Part shown: piece after piece, positions 31,805 to 39,621 of the stretch | How the letters are laid out: the number at the start of each line of letters is the position of its first letter | How positions within the stretch are numbered: position 1 is the first letter of the stretch | NCBI RefSeq assembly: GCF_002159665.1 | Contig: NZ_NFJC01000016.1 | Location: forward strand, 1 to 64,000 | Reading direction: 5' to 3' | DNA: 64,000 bases | Source: Desulfovibrio sp. An276 | GTDB taxonomy: Bacteria; Desulfobacterota; Desulfovibrionia; Desulfovibrionales; Desulfovibrionaceae | Made by a program: the position numbers and the translations under genes | The notes under the pieces: model-generated | Database searches by the model: none | What the model saw: the letters and a program-made list of their open reading frames with translations, nothing else | What the model was told of the DNA's origin: nothing

Positions 31805-32143
31805 GGGAACCTCCATTGGTCGGGAGCGACATGGCAAGAGTATGGCCCACCACCCCGAAGAACGCATCCTTGCCAAAATGACGTCGCAAAAAAGTTTTCA
31901 TGCGGCTTGCAACGCCTTTCTCATTGTCGTGATGAGATCATCTTTTTTCAATGATGAGACATTAAAAAAACGGGACAACTCATCATCAGGATGATGCAAA
32001 AAAAAGACGCCTTGCTAAAGTTGAGGCAGGTAAAAAAATTTTGCTCCAGTCTACCGAACAAGAGCATGTCGAAGGCTATCTCGTTTGACGTACTGTCATT
32101 ACCGCTTCGCTGGAAACAGAGAACAAGCATAATGGAGGACAAT
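31805..32143. other. Divergent intergenic region with operator-like sites
   Basis: About 340 bp, AT-rich. It carries the palindrome pair listed separately, plus a third TCATC...GATGA arrangement with 10-bp spacing at about 31938. No other gene seen. Confidence 0.6.
31921..31994. promoter_or_regulatory. Paired operator-like palindromes between ankyrin gene and 32144 gene
   Basis: 31921-31935 reads TCATT-GTCGT-GATGA (one mismatch). 31980-31994 reads TCATC-ATCAG-GATGA (perfect). Starts are 59 bp apart. The left site lies 117 bp upstream of the ankyrin start and the right site 150 bp upstream of 32144. The arrangement mirrors the other divergent region at 13548-13608, where the mismatched site also has TCATT. 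Confidence 0.7.
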
Positions 32144-33592
32144 ATGAAACTCGGGAAATGGGCACTGTGTCTTTGTTTGTTGGGAAGTCTGTTCTTGCAG
32201 TCGCACGCCCTAGCACAAGCAAGCCCGGCAAGCAAAGGCAAGGCATCTGTTTTTTCTTTTGAGAATACTCGCCTCGGAGGCTTTTATCAGGATGATAAGA
32301 ATGGTCCCCTATGGCTTGCCGCTGATATGCTGGACGGTTCCCCAGCTTTTGCTCAGCTTTTGCAGCAAAATCAAAAAGACACTTCCCGTGGATTGCAGCT
32401 CGCCTCTTCTTGGAGAGCCATGCCTCGTCCCGTCCAGTCCTATCTCGGTGATCCCACACCTGTGCATCAGCATCTGACCCAAAAGGGGGTAGAGAATCCC
32501 CAGCCCCAGCTGGAGCAGGCCTATAGAGTGGATCTGGACGGGGATGGACAGGAAGAGCTGCTTATTGTGTCCCAGAATATGGTACCGGCACGGAGTCAGG
32601 GGGTGAGCTGGCAACTCGATGTTCCGCTTTTTGCGAAAAATCCTGCCCTCCCGCAAAATCCCCAAAAAGGTCAGCATTCCGTGGTCATGCTGCATGATGC
32701 CAACGGCTGGCATCTGCTGACCCAATATGTGGCTCTGAAGGACGTTGAGGCAACATGGGCCGCTCCCCGTGTCCACAAGATTCTGAACTTCGCGGATCTG
32801 GACGGGGATGGCAGCATGGAAATCCTTATGGCGGAGTATACGGCTGAATCCGTCGGCTATGCTGTATACCACTATACCTTTATTCAGGATACCAATCGGG
32901 ACTTCATCACGAGGAGTACACTGAGACAGTTTTTTGCCGTGACACCCAATGAAGTGGCCCAGTTCCACATCAGTGGACGGCTGATCAGGCCTGTCAGCTA
33001 TGAAGACGCCTACGGTTATCAGCTGCAGCTGGAGAACGGCATTATTCTTGATGTGGCCATGGGGCAGAACGTCCTGCCTGAATTTGCGGAAGCCACCCCC
33101 AATTGTCTCGTGGAGATGGACTGTACGCTAGCGCACTGGTCGGACGGCAAAACTTCCTCGTATGACTATTTCTATGTGCCGAATTCTGGTAAAATTGTGG
33201 CTCCGGCTGACATTTTGGTGGGGCAGGAGGGACCTGTGGCACAAACGTCCTCCACGCTCATCAACACAGTGGAAGAATTGGCCCCCGGCTTCAAGACCTG
33301 CGTCTCGCACAGCTCTTCTACTCTGGAAATGCGTGAGTGCAACGCCAATGCCATCAAGTATTGGCAAAACAGACTGGACAAAGAACTGAGTCACGCCAGA
33401 ATGATGTGCGGGCAAGCCGATCGGCCTGATTCCTGCCTGGAACGCCTGAACAAATCGCAGGAAGCCTGGCAGAACTATGTGGATATGATGGCGGCTTACT
33501 ACGAAGAAGTAAACGGCGGCAGCGTGGGGGTGCTTGAGCAGGGGTATTTTCGGGCTGAAGCCATCAAGGCTCAGGTCCGTATTCTTGAATAA
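32144..33592 (+). CDS. Secreted protein with FG-GAP-like repeats and a LprI-type C-domain
   Basis: 482 residues from ATG 32144, preceded by TGGAGGA; the frame opens earlier without a site. The signal peptide is MKLGKWALCLCLLGSLFLQS, cleavage near ALAQ. Two calcium-binding-like motifs are DLDGDGQEELLIVS (about residue 130) and DLDGDGSMEILMAEY (about 225), as in FG-GAP/VCBS repeats. The last 100 residues resemble the DUF1311/LprI-type domain, with conserved cysteines (KTCVSHSSSTLEMRECNANA, ARMMCGQADRPDSCLERLNK). LprI-type domains can inhibit lysozyme; activity here is unproven. Confidence 0.82.
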   Translation: MKLGKWALCLCLLGSLFLQSHALAQASPASKGKASVFSFENTRLGGFYQDDKNGPLWLAADMLDGSPAFAQLLQQNQKDTSRGLQLASSWRAMPRPVQSYLGDPTPVHQHLTQKGVENPQPQLEQAYRVDLDGDGQEELLIVSQNMVPARSQGVSWQLDVPLFAKNPALPQNPQKGQHSVVMLHDANGWHLLTQYVALKDVEATWAAPRVHKILNFADLDGDGSMEILMAEYTAESVGYAVYHYTFIQDTNRDFITRSTLRQFFAVTPNEVAQFHISGRLIRPVSYEDAYGYQLQLENGIILDVAMGQNVLPEFAEATPNCLVEMDCTLAHWSDGKTSSYDYFYVPNSGKIVAPADILVGQEGPVAQTSSTLINTVEELAPGFKTCVSHSSSTLEMRECNANAIKYWQNRLDKELSHARMMCGQADRPDSCLERLNKSQEAWQNYVDMMAAYYEEVNGGSVGVLEQGYFRAEAIKAQVRILE

Positions 33593-33814
33593 TCAGGAAT
33601 TCTATTTATAAAAATGGTTTACATCCTTACTAGTCTTTTGTGTCTGTTTAATCTCTATGCAAGATCAAAGAACAGCCCACAATCAATATAGAAAACTTTA
33701 CGATAAGATCAATGAACATCCTTGCAAGTGATGAATCATATATATAACGACTAGAGAACTTGGCATTGAATAATGCATCTACATTCATGACTGTCTATGT
33801 AGCAGGAGGTTTCT
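33593..33814. other. Intergenic region with a diverged operator-like site
   Basis: 222 bp of AT-rich DNA. At 33716-33734 it reads ACATCCTTGC-AAGT-GATGA, which equals the A3 near site with a 4-bp insertion and one change. It lies 81 bp upstream of the next start codon, close to the 71-72 bp seen for A1-A3. Otherwise no gene. Confidence 0.4.
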
Positions 33815-34990
33815 ATGCGGTTCTTCATCCTCTTTATACTATGCCTTTTTACGTATAGTCAGGCTGCAGCCGTTGAAGTGGCAAGCTCAAAAAGCGAGCT
33901 ACAGGAAATGGGGATCGAAATTCAGCTTCTGAGCAGCATTGAAGGTCTGCCGTCCTGCAAAATCGGGGGAGCCTTTAATGCGGATATCGGCAAGTGGCTG
34001 CGCCTTGTGCGTGATGGAGAAGCTTTTGCACAAACCTGTGTGTATGAAGATTGGAATATTTCTCTCACGCAGACCAGCGGCCTTTCCTTCTATCAGGTGG
34101 AGTCTTCTCAAGATGGCAAAAAGCTGCTCTCCCTGCTCTCTGACCAGGGCACAACGCTGCATATTTTCCATACCAGCGGCCCCGGCCTGAAGGAGCACCG
34201 CCCGCTGGACGGAAAACTACTTTTTCTCTGGGAAGACGAAAACGGCTATTCCTACGAAACTCTTGTGGGAAAAAACGAAATTCATACCAGTAGCGAGGCG
34301 ATCGGGGAACATCACTGGACGGATCTCAGGCTGGAAGAGGTGGAATACCTAGGTCTAAATGGAAAGGGAATGGCGCTTATCGGATACGGACATCTGTTTC
34401 GGACAAGGGATGGGCAGGTGCTGGACTTAATGGGCAATTGCTTTGGGGGGTCAAACGAACAGTGCTGGCATTGGCTGAAAAGCTTCCAAAACAAGCCGCT
34501 CCGTATCCTGTGGGGAGAGTTTGCCTTTGGTGCGGGAGGAGGCTCCACCCTTTACGAGGCCATGCCCGGCTTGGCCGAGGTCGCCGGAGCCGCCCCACAC
34601 TACAGCAACAACCGCTTCGGTTTTTCTCTCTCCTGGCTGCCGGGGAATTACAACGTACTGGAAGCCGATAACGGAGACGGCGTAACGGTGCGTGACAATA
34701 AAGGCTTCACCATGCTTGCCTATGGAACTTATGGCTATATGGTCATGGGACAGAAAATGGAGGATGTGCTGATCGAACTCTCTCACGGGCTGGATGTTAC
34801 CTACAGACGAATCAACGACGAAAAGGGCTGGTTTGTAGTCTCAGGCTTTGCGGGTGAGGATATTGTCTATATCAAGTGCTTTTTAAGAAATGATGCAGCC
34901 TGTATTGTCCGCATGAGCTACCCGAAGCATAAGGCAGAATTCTACGCCCCCCAAGTGGAAAAAGTGATGCAGAGCTTCAGATTCAACTAG
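33815..34990 (+). CDS. Secreted protein of unknown family
   Basis: A 391-residue protein with GCAGGAGG before ATG 33815 and a signal peptide (MRFFILFILCLFTYSQAAAV). Landmarks are LSSIEGLPSCKIGGAFNADI, WHWLKSFQNKPLRILWGEFA and FGFSLSWLPGNYNVLEADNG. The last third (FGFSLSWLPG... to MRMSYPKHKAEFYAPQVEKVMQSF) looks like the surface-recognition-type C-domain of some lipoproteins with a final amphipathic helix. No family is named with confidence. A diverged operator-like site precedes it. GC is lower than in the 14-30 kb island. Confidence 0.75.
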   Translation: MRFFILFILCLFTYSQAAAVEVASSKSELQEMGIEIQLLSSIEGLPSCKIGGAFNADIGKWLRLVRDGEAFAQTCVYEDWNISLTQTSGLSFYQVESSQDGKKLLSLLSDQGTTLHIFHTSGPGLKEHRPLDGKLLFLWEDENGYSYETLVGKNEIHTSSEAIGEHHWTDLRLEEVEYLGLNGKGMALIGYGHLFRTRDGQVLDLMGNCFGGSNEQCWHWLKSFQNKPLRILWGEFAFGAGGGSTLYEAMPGLAEVAGAAPHYSNNRFGFSLSWLPGNYNVLEADNGDGVTVRDNKGFTMLAYGTYGYMVMGQKMEDVLIELSHGLDVTYRRINDEKGWFVVSGFAGEDIVYIKCFLRNDAACIVRMSYPKHKAEFYAPQVEKVMQSFRFN

Positions 34991-35025
34991 AGTACAGTCT
35001 AAAAATGTCTGAGGCTGTTTTTGCC

Positions 35026-35912
35026 ATGAGGACATTACTGATGTCATATTGCTTTCGATTTTTATCTATGCTGCACCCCCTCACTGCAAGCGAAAAAAGT
35101 GAAGAAAAGTTGCACTCGTTCTCATTCCAGTCCGGCGGGTATGGAACGCCCCAGAACCATCCATATCTGGCGGGATGATAATAGACAGATACTGCTGGAC
35201 GTGGAGGGAGATAAAAACTACCGCACCAGAGTAGATAGAAAAGTTTTGGAAGCCTTTACCAACCTTGTACGTCAGCATCCTTTAGCCGCTTGGAACAATT
35301 TCAAGGATCAACCCTGCCACGCCTGGCTTGAAAAGAGAGAGCGGGAAAGTTTTAGCCTTGTCATCATTTGGGAATCTGGAAAAAATTGACATCCACGGAA
35401 CCAAGCTCAGACCTGAGGGGTTTAGGGTCTTCAAAAACGATGTTCTGTCACCATGGGATAAGGCCGTGTATCGCTTTCCTTGACAGCCCCCACTGCAAAT
35501 CAATTCAGAACATCTTGAGCTTTTTGAGTTCATAGAAAGGACATCCCCCGATGAACACAGCTGGCTCATGTTTTCCACCCAGCAACTAGGGCAATATGTC
35601 TCCGGCATGATCTGCCGGGGGAACACATCCGCTAGCAATCGCAGCTATTATAAGGCAGAGCCCTCTTTCTTGAAGAACTCAATTCTCTTGTAAAAGAAAA
35701 TAAACTCCTTTTATAGTATGACATTAATATTAAAAAATGCTCACATAGATCAACTTATACCATATGTAAATATTCATATACGACACGAATATTTTCATAA
35801 ACAAAATATAAATTATACTATATACGATGACATAGATATATTTTCCTCTCCTAAATATCAACGATATTATATCTATATTCGTAGAAAATTATTAATATGC
35901 TTTAAGGCATAA
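35026..35912 (+). pseudogene. Decayed paralog of the secreted protein at 21503-22456
   Basis: Pieces in several frames follow the order of the 317-residue protein: RPRTIHIWRDDNRQILLDVE (compare SFHVWTTRDGKVMMQVNY), an SLVIIWESGKN block, LFEFIERTSPDEHSWLMFST plus MICRGN (compare FHEHLEQNENTWLMLCAQ and RICRGN), SYYKAEPSFL, and finally VNIHIRHEYFHKQN...LICFKA in very AT-rich DNA. At least three frameshifts or stops separate them. ATG 35026 is the probable old start. The 3' part is so AT-rich that it may derive from a different donor copy. Confidence 0.75.
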
Positions 35913-35954
35913 ACATAGCGTGAAATATCGCTATAAAACTATAGGAGGTTGACA

Positions 35955-36332
35955 ATGTCAAAATTTTTCTACACCGTTATAATCATCTCATTTATGTCAT
36001 TAATAATTTTTCCACAGTATTTATTTGCAAATAATAACACATCAGATAATATATATTGTGAAATTATATCTTGTGGACAGAAATACTCTATCAATAACAC
36101 TTAAATAGTTATAGAAAAAAATGATAACATTACAATTTACACCTTGAAAAGAGGAAATAAGACCTCCCTTTTTGATGAAGTAATGCTACTTACCGTTGCC
36201 GAGGTATTGCCCGGTGTAGCCCAAGTCTATGGAATTACAAAAAATGGATGTAATTCTCGTTGGGGTGAAGCTAAGTTCAACGGCAAATGTTGGGTCGGCT
36301 CTGATTTTCAAATTTGTTTCACCAAGGAGTAA
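35955..36332 (+). pseudogene. Small secreted protein interrupted by one in-frame stop
   Basis: AGGAGG precedes ATG 35955. The frame gives MSKFFYTVIIISFMSLIIFP, a signal peptide, and runs to 36332 except for a single TAA at 36102-36104. Without it the protein would be 125 residues, with cysteines near CEIISCG and C-terminal CNSRWGEAKFNGKCWVG and FQICF. The continuous frame on both sides suggests a recent nonsense mutation. Composition is very AT-rich. No family recognised. Confidence 0.65.
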
Positions 36333-36660
36333 TCAGGCTGTTTGCTTCTTCCTTGTTAGAAAATGGATAGTAGAATAGGGAGCACCAGCACAACACAGGT
36401 TTGAGGCCTTATCTGACTGGGGCAAAGGAGGTACAATATCACTTTCCCCATTATTTTCTTTTCAATATCCAATCCAACACGGCAACTTTCACCCAAGCCC
36501 CGCCTCCTTGTTTCCGGACACCGAGCTGGTAGCTGGCGGTACTTCGATACCGTTAAGCGTAAGGCTCCTTTGAGAGGCGGGGCTATCCCAAGTAGGGCTA
36601 TAAGAGCTTCATGACTCGATCAATTTTTCGGTGTGTACTGCAATTTCAACGAAAAAAACA
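36333..36660. other. Intergenic region with a structured GC-rich segment
   Basis: About 330 bp with no ORF that has a ribosome site. The right half contains the folded element listed at 36496-36584. The rest is unremarkable. Confidence 0.5.
36496..36584. ncRNA. Candidate structured RNA or remnant element end
   Basis: An 11-bp perfect outer stem, AGCCCCGCCTC (36496-36506) with GAGGCGGGGCT (36574-36584), encloses 67 nt. Inside, CGGTA-CTTCGA-TACCG forms a second hairpin and an AGCT..AGCT repeat a possible third. It is GC-rich within AT-rich DNA, with no reading frame and no T-run. It could be a non-coding RNA, a group-II-intron-like fragment or the end of a mobile element. Confidence 0.35.
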
Positions 36661-37375
36661 GGGGGCTTTCCTAGCTAAGCCTAGTGGTTAGCTTGTTTTA
36701 CCCAATAAGTTAGCTGAGTTAGAAGCTCTTTGTGATTGCCTCCATTGAAGCGCCATTCGCATTCCTTGAGGAAACAGTAAAGGTGTTCAGGCTTGATACC
36801 GTTAAAGCGACGTAAGTGTCTTTTGGCCTGATTCCAGAAGTTTTCTATTCCATTGATATGATTATGTTGTTCCGCAAACTTCTGGGAATGATTGATGCGG
36901 TGATGATGAAATCCGTTGATATCCAGAGCGTTGTAAGCTGAAAATGTATCCGTATAGACTATACTGTCAGGTTCCATCTGTCCCTTGATGATGGGGAGAA
37001 GTGTTTCAGTGCGGGCATCAGGAATGATTACCGTGTAGACTCTGCCATTTCTCTTCAGCAGACCAAAAACGGCTATTTTTCCGGCAGCTCCCCGACCTCT
37101 TTTACCTTTTCTTACACCTCCAAAATAACTCTCATCGGCTTCTATTTCACCGGACAGCCGATAACTGGGGAGATGTGAAGCAATAAGACGGCGCAAACGC
37201 ATGAAATAGGATGTGGCTGTGTTACGGTTTACTCCTGCCATCTCTCCGGCAGCCCTTGCCGTGGTACCAGCCACAAAAAATTTTATGAGTTCGGACTGTT
37301 GCCGATTATTTAGTCTGCTGCGTCTTTCATACATGGCGTTATCCGAGCTCTTTTTTCTTAGCTAGGACAGCCCCA
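36661..37375 (-). mobile_element. IS1595-family insertion sequence
   Basis: One transposase is flanked by 18-bp inverted repeats matching at 17 positions: GGGGCTTTCCTAGCTAAG (36662-36679) and, on the other strand, GGGGCTGTCCTAGCTAAG (37357-37374). Total length is about 715 bp, compact for the family. No convincing 8-bp target duplication is visible; both flanks are A/T runs. Confidence 0.85.
36681..37334 (-). CDS. IS1595-family transposase
   Basis: A 217-residue protein. N-terminal HTH-like part (FVAGTTARAAGEMAGVNRNTATSYFMRLRR) followed by the ISXO2-like DDE core: GEIEADESYFGGVRKGKRGRGAAGK, IVYTDTFSAYNAL, HSQKFAEQHNHINGIENFWNQAKRHLRRF. The catalytic triad appears complete, and the frame is intact. 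The zinc-ribbon found at the N-terminus of longer IS1595 members is missing, as in the short subgroup. Confidence 0.95.
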   Translation of the reverse strand: MYERRSRLNNRQQSELIKFFVAGTTARAAGEMAGVNRNTATSYFMRLRRLIASHLPSYRLSGEIEADESYFGGVRKGKRGRGAAGKIAVFGLLKRNGRVYTVIIPDARTETLLPIIKGQMEPDSIVYTDTFSAYNALDINGFHHHRINHSQKFAEQHNHINGIENFWNQAKRHLRRFNGIKPEHLYCFLKECEWRFNGGNHKELLTQLTYWVKQANH

Positions 37376-37558
37376 TTTTTTAAGTAAATTTTGCCCCTTC
37401 CTCCATAATAGGTGTGCGGAACGCATGTCATTCATGCTTCCGTATTTTTTTAGGCTCTCCTACCCATTTATATAATTTGGCCACTGCCCACTCAATTTTT
37501 TTGATGGTATCCAGAAGTTATACCCATCTTTTGTTTTCTATAAAGGGCAGGAGGAACC
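37376..37558. other. Intergenic, no feature seen
   Basis: 183 bp between the IS1595-type element and the LuxR-like gene. AT-rich, without a clear promoter or repeat. Confidence 0.4.
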
Positions 37559-37976
37559 ATGCTTCATCAACTAACACCTATGCAACAAAAAATCATTCAG
37601 CTTATGTTCAAAGGTATGAAACCAAAAAAAAATAGCAGATGAGTTGTCTCTAGCTCGCGAAATAGTGTATTTACACTTAGCAAATGCAAGAAAACGCCTG
37701 AATGCACATAGTAGCATAGAATTATTATATATTGTTAGTGGTGGAATAAGCATTGATTGTACCATAATCAAGCTTTCTCCAAGAGGAGAAGAAATTTTTA
37801 AATTTATTATGCAAGGATGGAGCGGAAAACAGATAAGTAACCATTTGGGTATAAGTAAAAGTGCTGTAAGAAGACATAAAGAAAAAATGCTTTTAGATAA
37901 TGATTGCAAAACAATAATCGAACTCATTTCAAAATGTTATGCAAACAATAGTCTAAATACAAACCAGGATGACTAA
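37559..37976 (+). pseudogene. Double LuxR-type HTH protein, frameshifted at an A9 tract
   Basis: GGCAGGAGGA precedes ATG 37559. The first frame gives MLHQLTPMQQKIIQLMFKGM, then runs into nine As (37624-37632) and stops at 37640-37642. Dropping one A continues as KKIADELSLAREIVYLHLAN and on to 37976. The joined product of about 138 residues would hold two LuxR/GerE-like helix-turn-helix domains in tandem: LTPMQQKI...ARKRL and LSPRGEEIFKFIMQGWSGKQISNHLGISKSAVRRHKEK. There is no sensor domain. It may be a pseudogene, a slippage-controlled gene or a homopolymer sequencing error. It sits beside the integrase, as element regulators often do. Confidence 0.7.
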
Positions 37977-38048
37977 CCTTAGTCAGAGAGTGACTTGTTA
38001 TCTGAAGATTATAATAAAAATACTGAATTAGTTCAATGGAGCCTGATA

Positions 38049-38420
38049 ATGGTGCACGATGAGAACAAAATTCTAACCTTGAAAGAAGTGGCCCAGGAGT
38101 TACGCCTTGACCCCAGAACGGTAAAAGAAGTAGCCTTTGCCTTAGGCGGCAGGCGCATTGGATACCGCTGGAGGTTTCGATGGGGCACGGTGTTGGAGTA
38201 TTTCAGCAATGCCGACGTTGAGACCGGACAAAGGAAATTGTTGGATGGCGAGAGTCATCGTGAACGGCAGGCAGATAGCCTGCAAAATGTTCCCGGCAGG
38301 GAAAAAGCATGGCCCGGAATGGCGGGCCGCAAAAGAATGGGAGGAAGAGCAAAAAAGGCTCGCACGGGAAGGGATGACGATCCCCACGGCATTAGAACTG
38401 CTTATGGCGTGGGGAGATAG
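38049..38420 (+). CDS. Small HTH DNA-binding protein overlapping the integrase (excisionase-like)
   Basis: 123 residues from ATG 38049, preceded by GGAGCC. Residues 1-60 form an excisionase/MerR-like winged HTH: ILTLKEVAQELRLDPRTVKEVAFALGGRRIGYRWRFRWGTVLEYF. After about residue 55 the frame overlaps the integrase by 212 bp and becomes low-complexity, so the functional product may be just the HTH, or the two frames may once have been one protein. It is probably a directionality factor or an integrase regulator. Confidence 0.65.
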   Translation: MVHDENKILTLKEVAQELRLDPRTVKEVAFALGGRRIGYRWRFRWGTVLEYFSNADVETGQRKLLDGESHRERQADSLQNVPGREKAWPGMAGRKRMGGRAKKARTGRDDDPHGIRTAYGVGR

Positions 38421-39333
38421 TTACCTTACCCATGTTCAGCGAACCATGAGCCGACAGACCTATGTAGAAAAGAAGCTGGTAACGAAGGACTTTTTCGCCT
38501 ACTGCGGCAAAAAGGGCATCCATGACCTCGCGGAAATCACTTCGGCAAGAGCCTATGAGTTTCTTTCCAGAATCAAGGATGAGCGCGGGGCGAACGTTGC
38601 CAACAAGTACCGCAAGAATCTGCTGGCTGCATGGAACTGGGGTTCCGACTTCTTTGAGGGATTTCCACAGGTGGCACCACCTTTTCTGAAGGTGAAGCCA
38701 TTTCCCGTAAAGCACGGCGAGCGCTACGTTCCACCGGAAAGTGATGTCATCAAGGTGTTCCAGCAGGCGGAAGGGCAGGACCTGGTCATGCTGCTGACCC
38801 TGTACTTCACGGGAGGACGCAGAAGCGAAATCTTCCGGCTGACGTGGAACGACGTGGACCTTCAAAAGGAAAAAATCAGGCTGACCGACAACAAGTCGGG
38901 CAATGGCATGGAACGGGTGCGCTGGCTCCGAATGCACCCGGAACTGGTCAAGGCGCTCAAATGGTGGCGGGATGCCCGCCCCTGCAAGGTGGACAATGTG
39001 TTTATGCAGCTTCAGAACGACACGTTTCTGGGGCAGCCGTTCACCCAGCGCATTCACTTCATGGAGCGACTCTGCCGGAAGGCCCATGTGAAGCCCTTCG
39101 GTTTTCACGCCATCCGGCACAAGAGTGCGGCCATCACGTTCGTAAGTTCAGGTCTGAACGCCGCCCAAGTCCTTATGGGACATTATCGAGCGACTACGAC
39201 GGATCGCTATACGAAGAGCGCGGGGCTGTACACGGACCAGAGCGAAATTCTTTCGGCTCTGGGAGGCAGCGGCATCGGGCAGGTAGTGGAAGACCTGCTT
39301 AAAACAAAAATTCCTCAAGAGAAAGTCTCCTGA
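38209..39333 (+). CDS. int: Tyrosine recombinase (integrase)
   Basis: 374 residues from ATG 38209, the first Met giving the usual N-terminal arm (CWMARVIVNGRQIACKMFPA); 38158 is an alternative lying deeper in the HTH gene. A SAM-like core-binding domain spans about residues 75-165. The catalytic domain shows TGGRRSEIFRLTW (Arg), HAIRHKSA (H-x-x-R), LMGH (His) and TDRYTK (Tyr nucleophile), all in order. It lies 63 bp from a tRNA-Glu 3' fragment, the expected attachment site. It should integrate or excise the DNA to its left. Confidence 0.92.
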   Translation: MPTLRPDKGNCWMARVIVNGRQIACKMFPAGKKHGPEWRAAKEWEEEQKRLAREGMTIPTALELLMAWGDSYLTHVQRTMSRQTYVEKKLVTKDFFAYCGKKGIHDLAEITSARAYEFLSRIKDERGANVANKYRKNLLAAWNWGSDFFEGFPQVAPPFLKVKPFPVKHGERYVPPESDVIKVFQQAEGQDLVMLLTLYFTGGRRSEIFRLTWNDVDLQKEKIRLTDNKSGNGMERVRWLRMHPELVKALKWWRDARPCKVDNVFMQLQNDTFLGQPFTQRIHFMERLCRKAHVKPFGFHAIRHKSAAITFVSSGLNAAQVLMGHYRATTTDRYTKSAGLYTDQSEILSALGGSGIGQVVEDLLKTKIPQEKVS

Positions 39334-39396
39334 GGAAAAATTGTAACCCAATTTTTGTAACCCAAAAACTGAGCTGCTGTAGCCTATTGAAATTTT

Positions 39397-39446
39397 TGGC
39401 GTCCCCAGGCGGATTTGAACCGCCGTTGACGGCGTGAAAGGACGTC
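39397..39446 (-). tRNA. tRNA-Glu 3' fragment, probable attachment site
   Basis: On the minus strand the segment reads an anticodon arm with CTTTCAC (anticodon TTC, Glu; 39434-39440), a perfect T-arm (GGCGG-TTCAAAT-CCGCC), a 3' acceptor strand TGGGGAC, discriminator G and CCA ending at 39397. The anticodon stem has one mismatch. The expected 5' half (GTCCCCA acceptor strand and D-arm) is absent; the sequence to its right does not fold as a D-arm. I take it as the duplicated tRNA end left by integration, with the integrase beside it. The intact tRNA-Glu should lie at the other end of the element. Confidence 0.6.
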
Positions 39447-39621
39447 AACCTGCCTAATTGAGGTATGCCTGGCGGTAATCCGGCTTCGCGTGAAGATGAT
39501 CTAACCATTTGACATCATGTATATTACGGATTTTGATTTTAGTCTTCATGCTGATGTCGCATGTCTGATTTCTTTTGTGATTAATATGATGTTAGCTCGA
39601 AATTAGACAACCCTAAATACT
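39447..39621. other. Intergenic, island/chromosome junction
   Basis: 175 bp, AT-rich toward the right. It contains an inverted AGGCATACCTC..., which partly complements the tRNA fragment, but no gene. Chromosomal genes resume at 39622. Confidence 0.4.

Noticed and set aside
39447-39475. 5' half of tRNA-Glu
   Set aside because: The sequence to the right of the fragment does not give the GTCCCCA acceptor strand or a D-arm; only the 3' part is supported.
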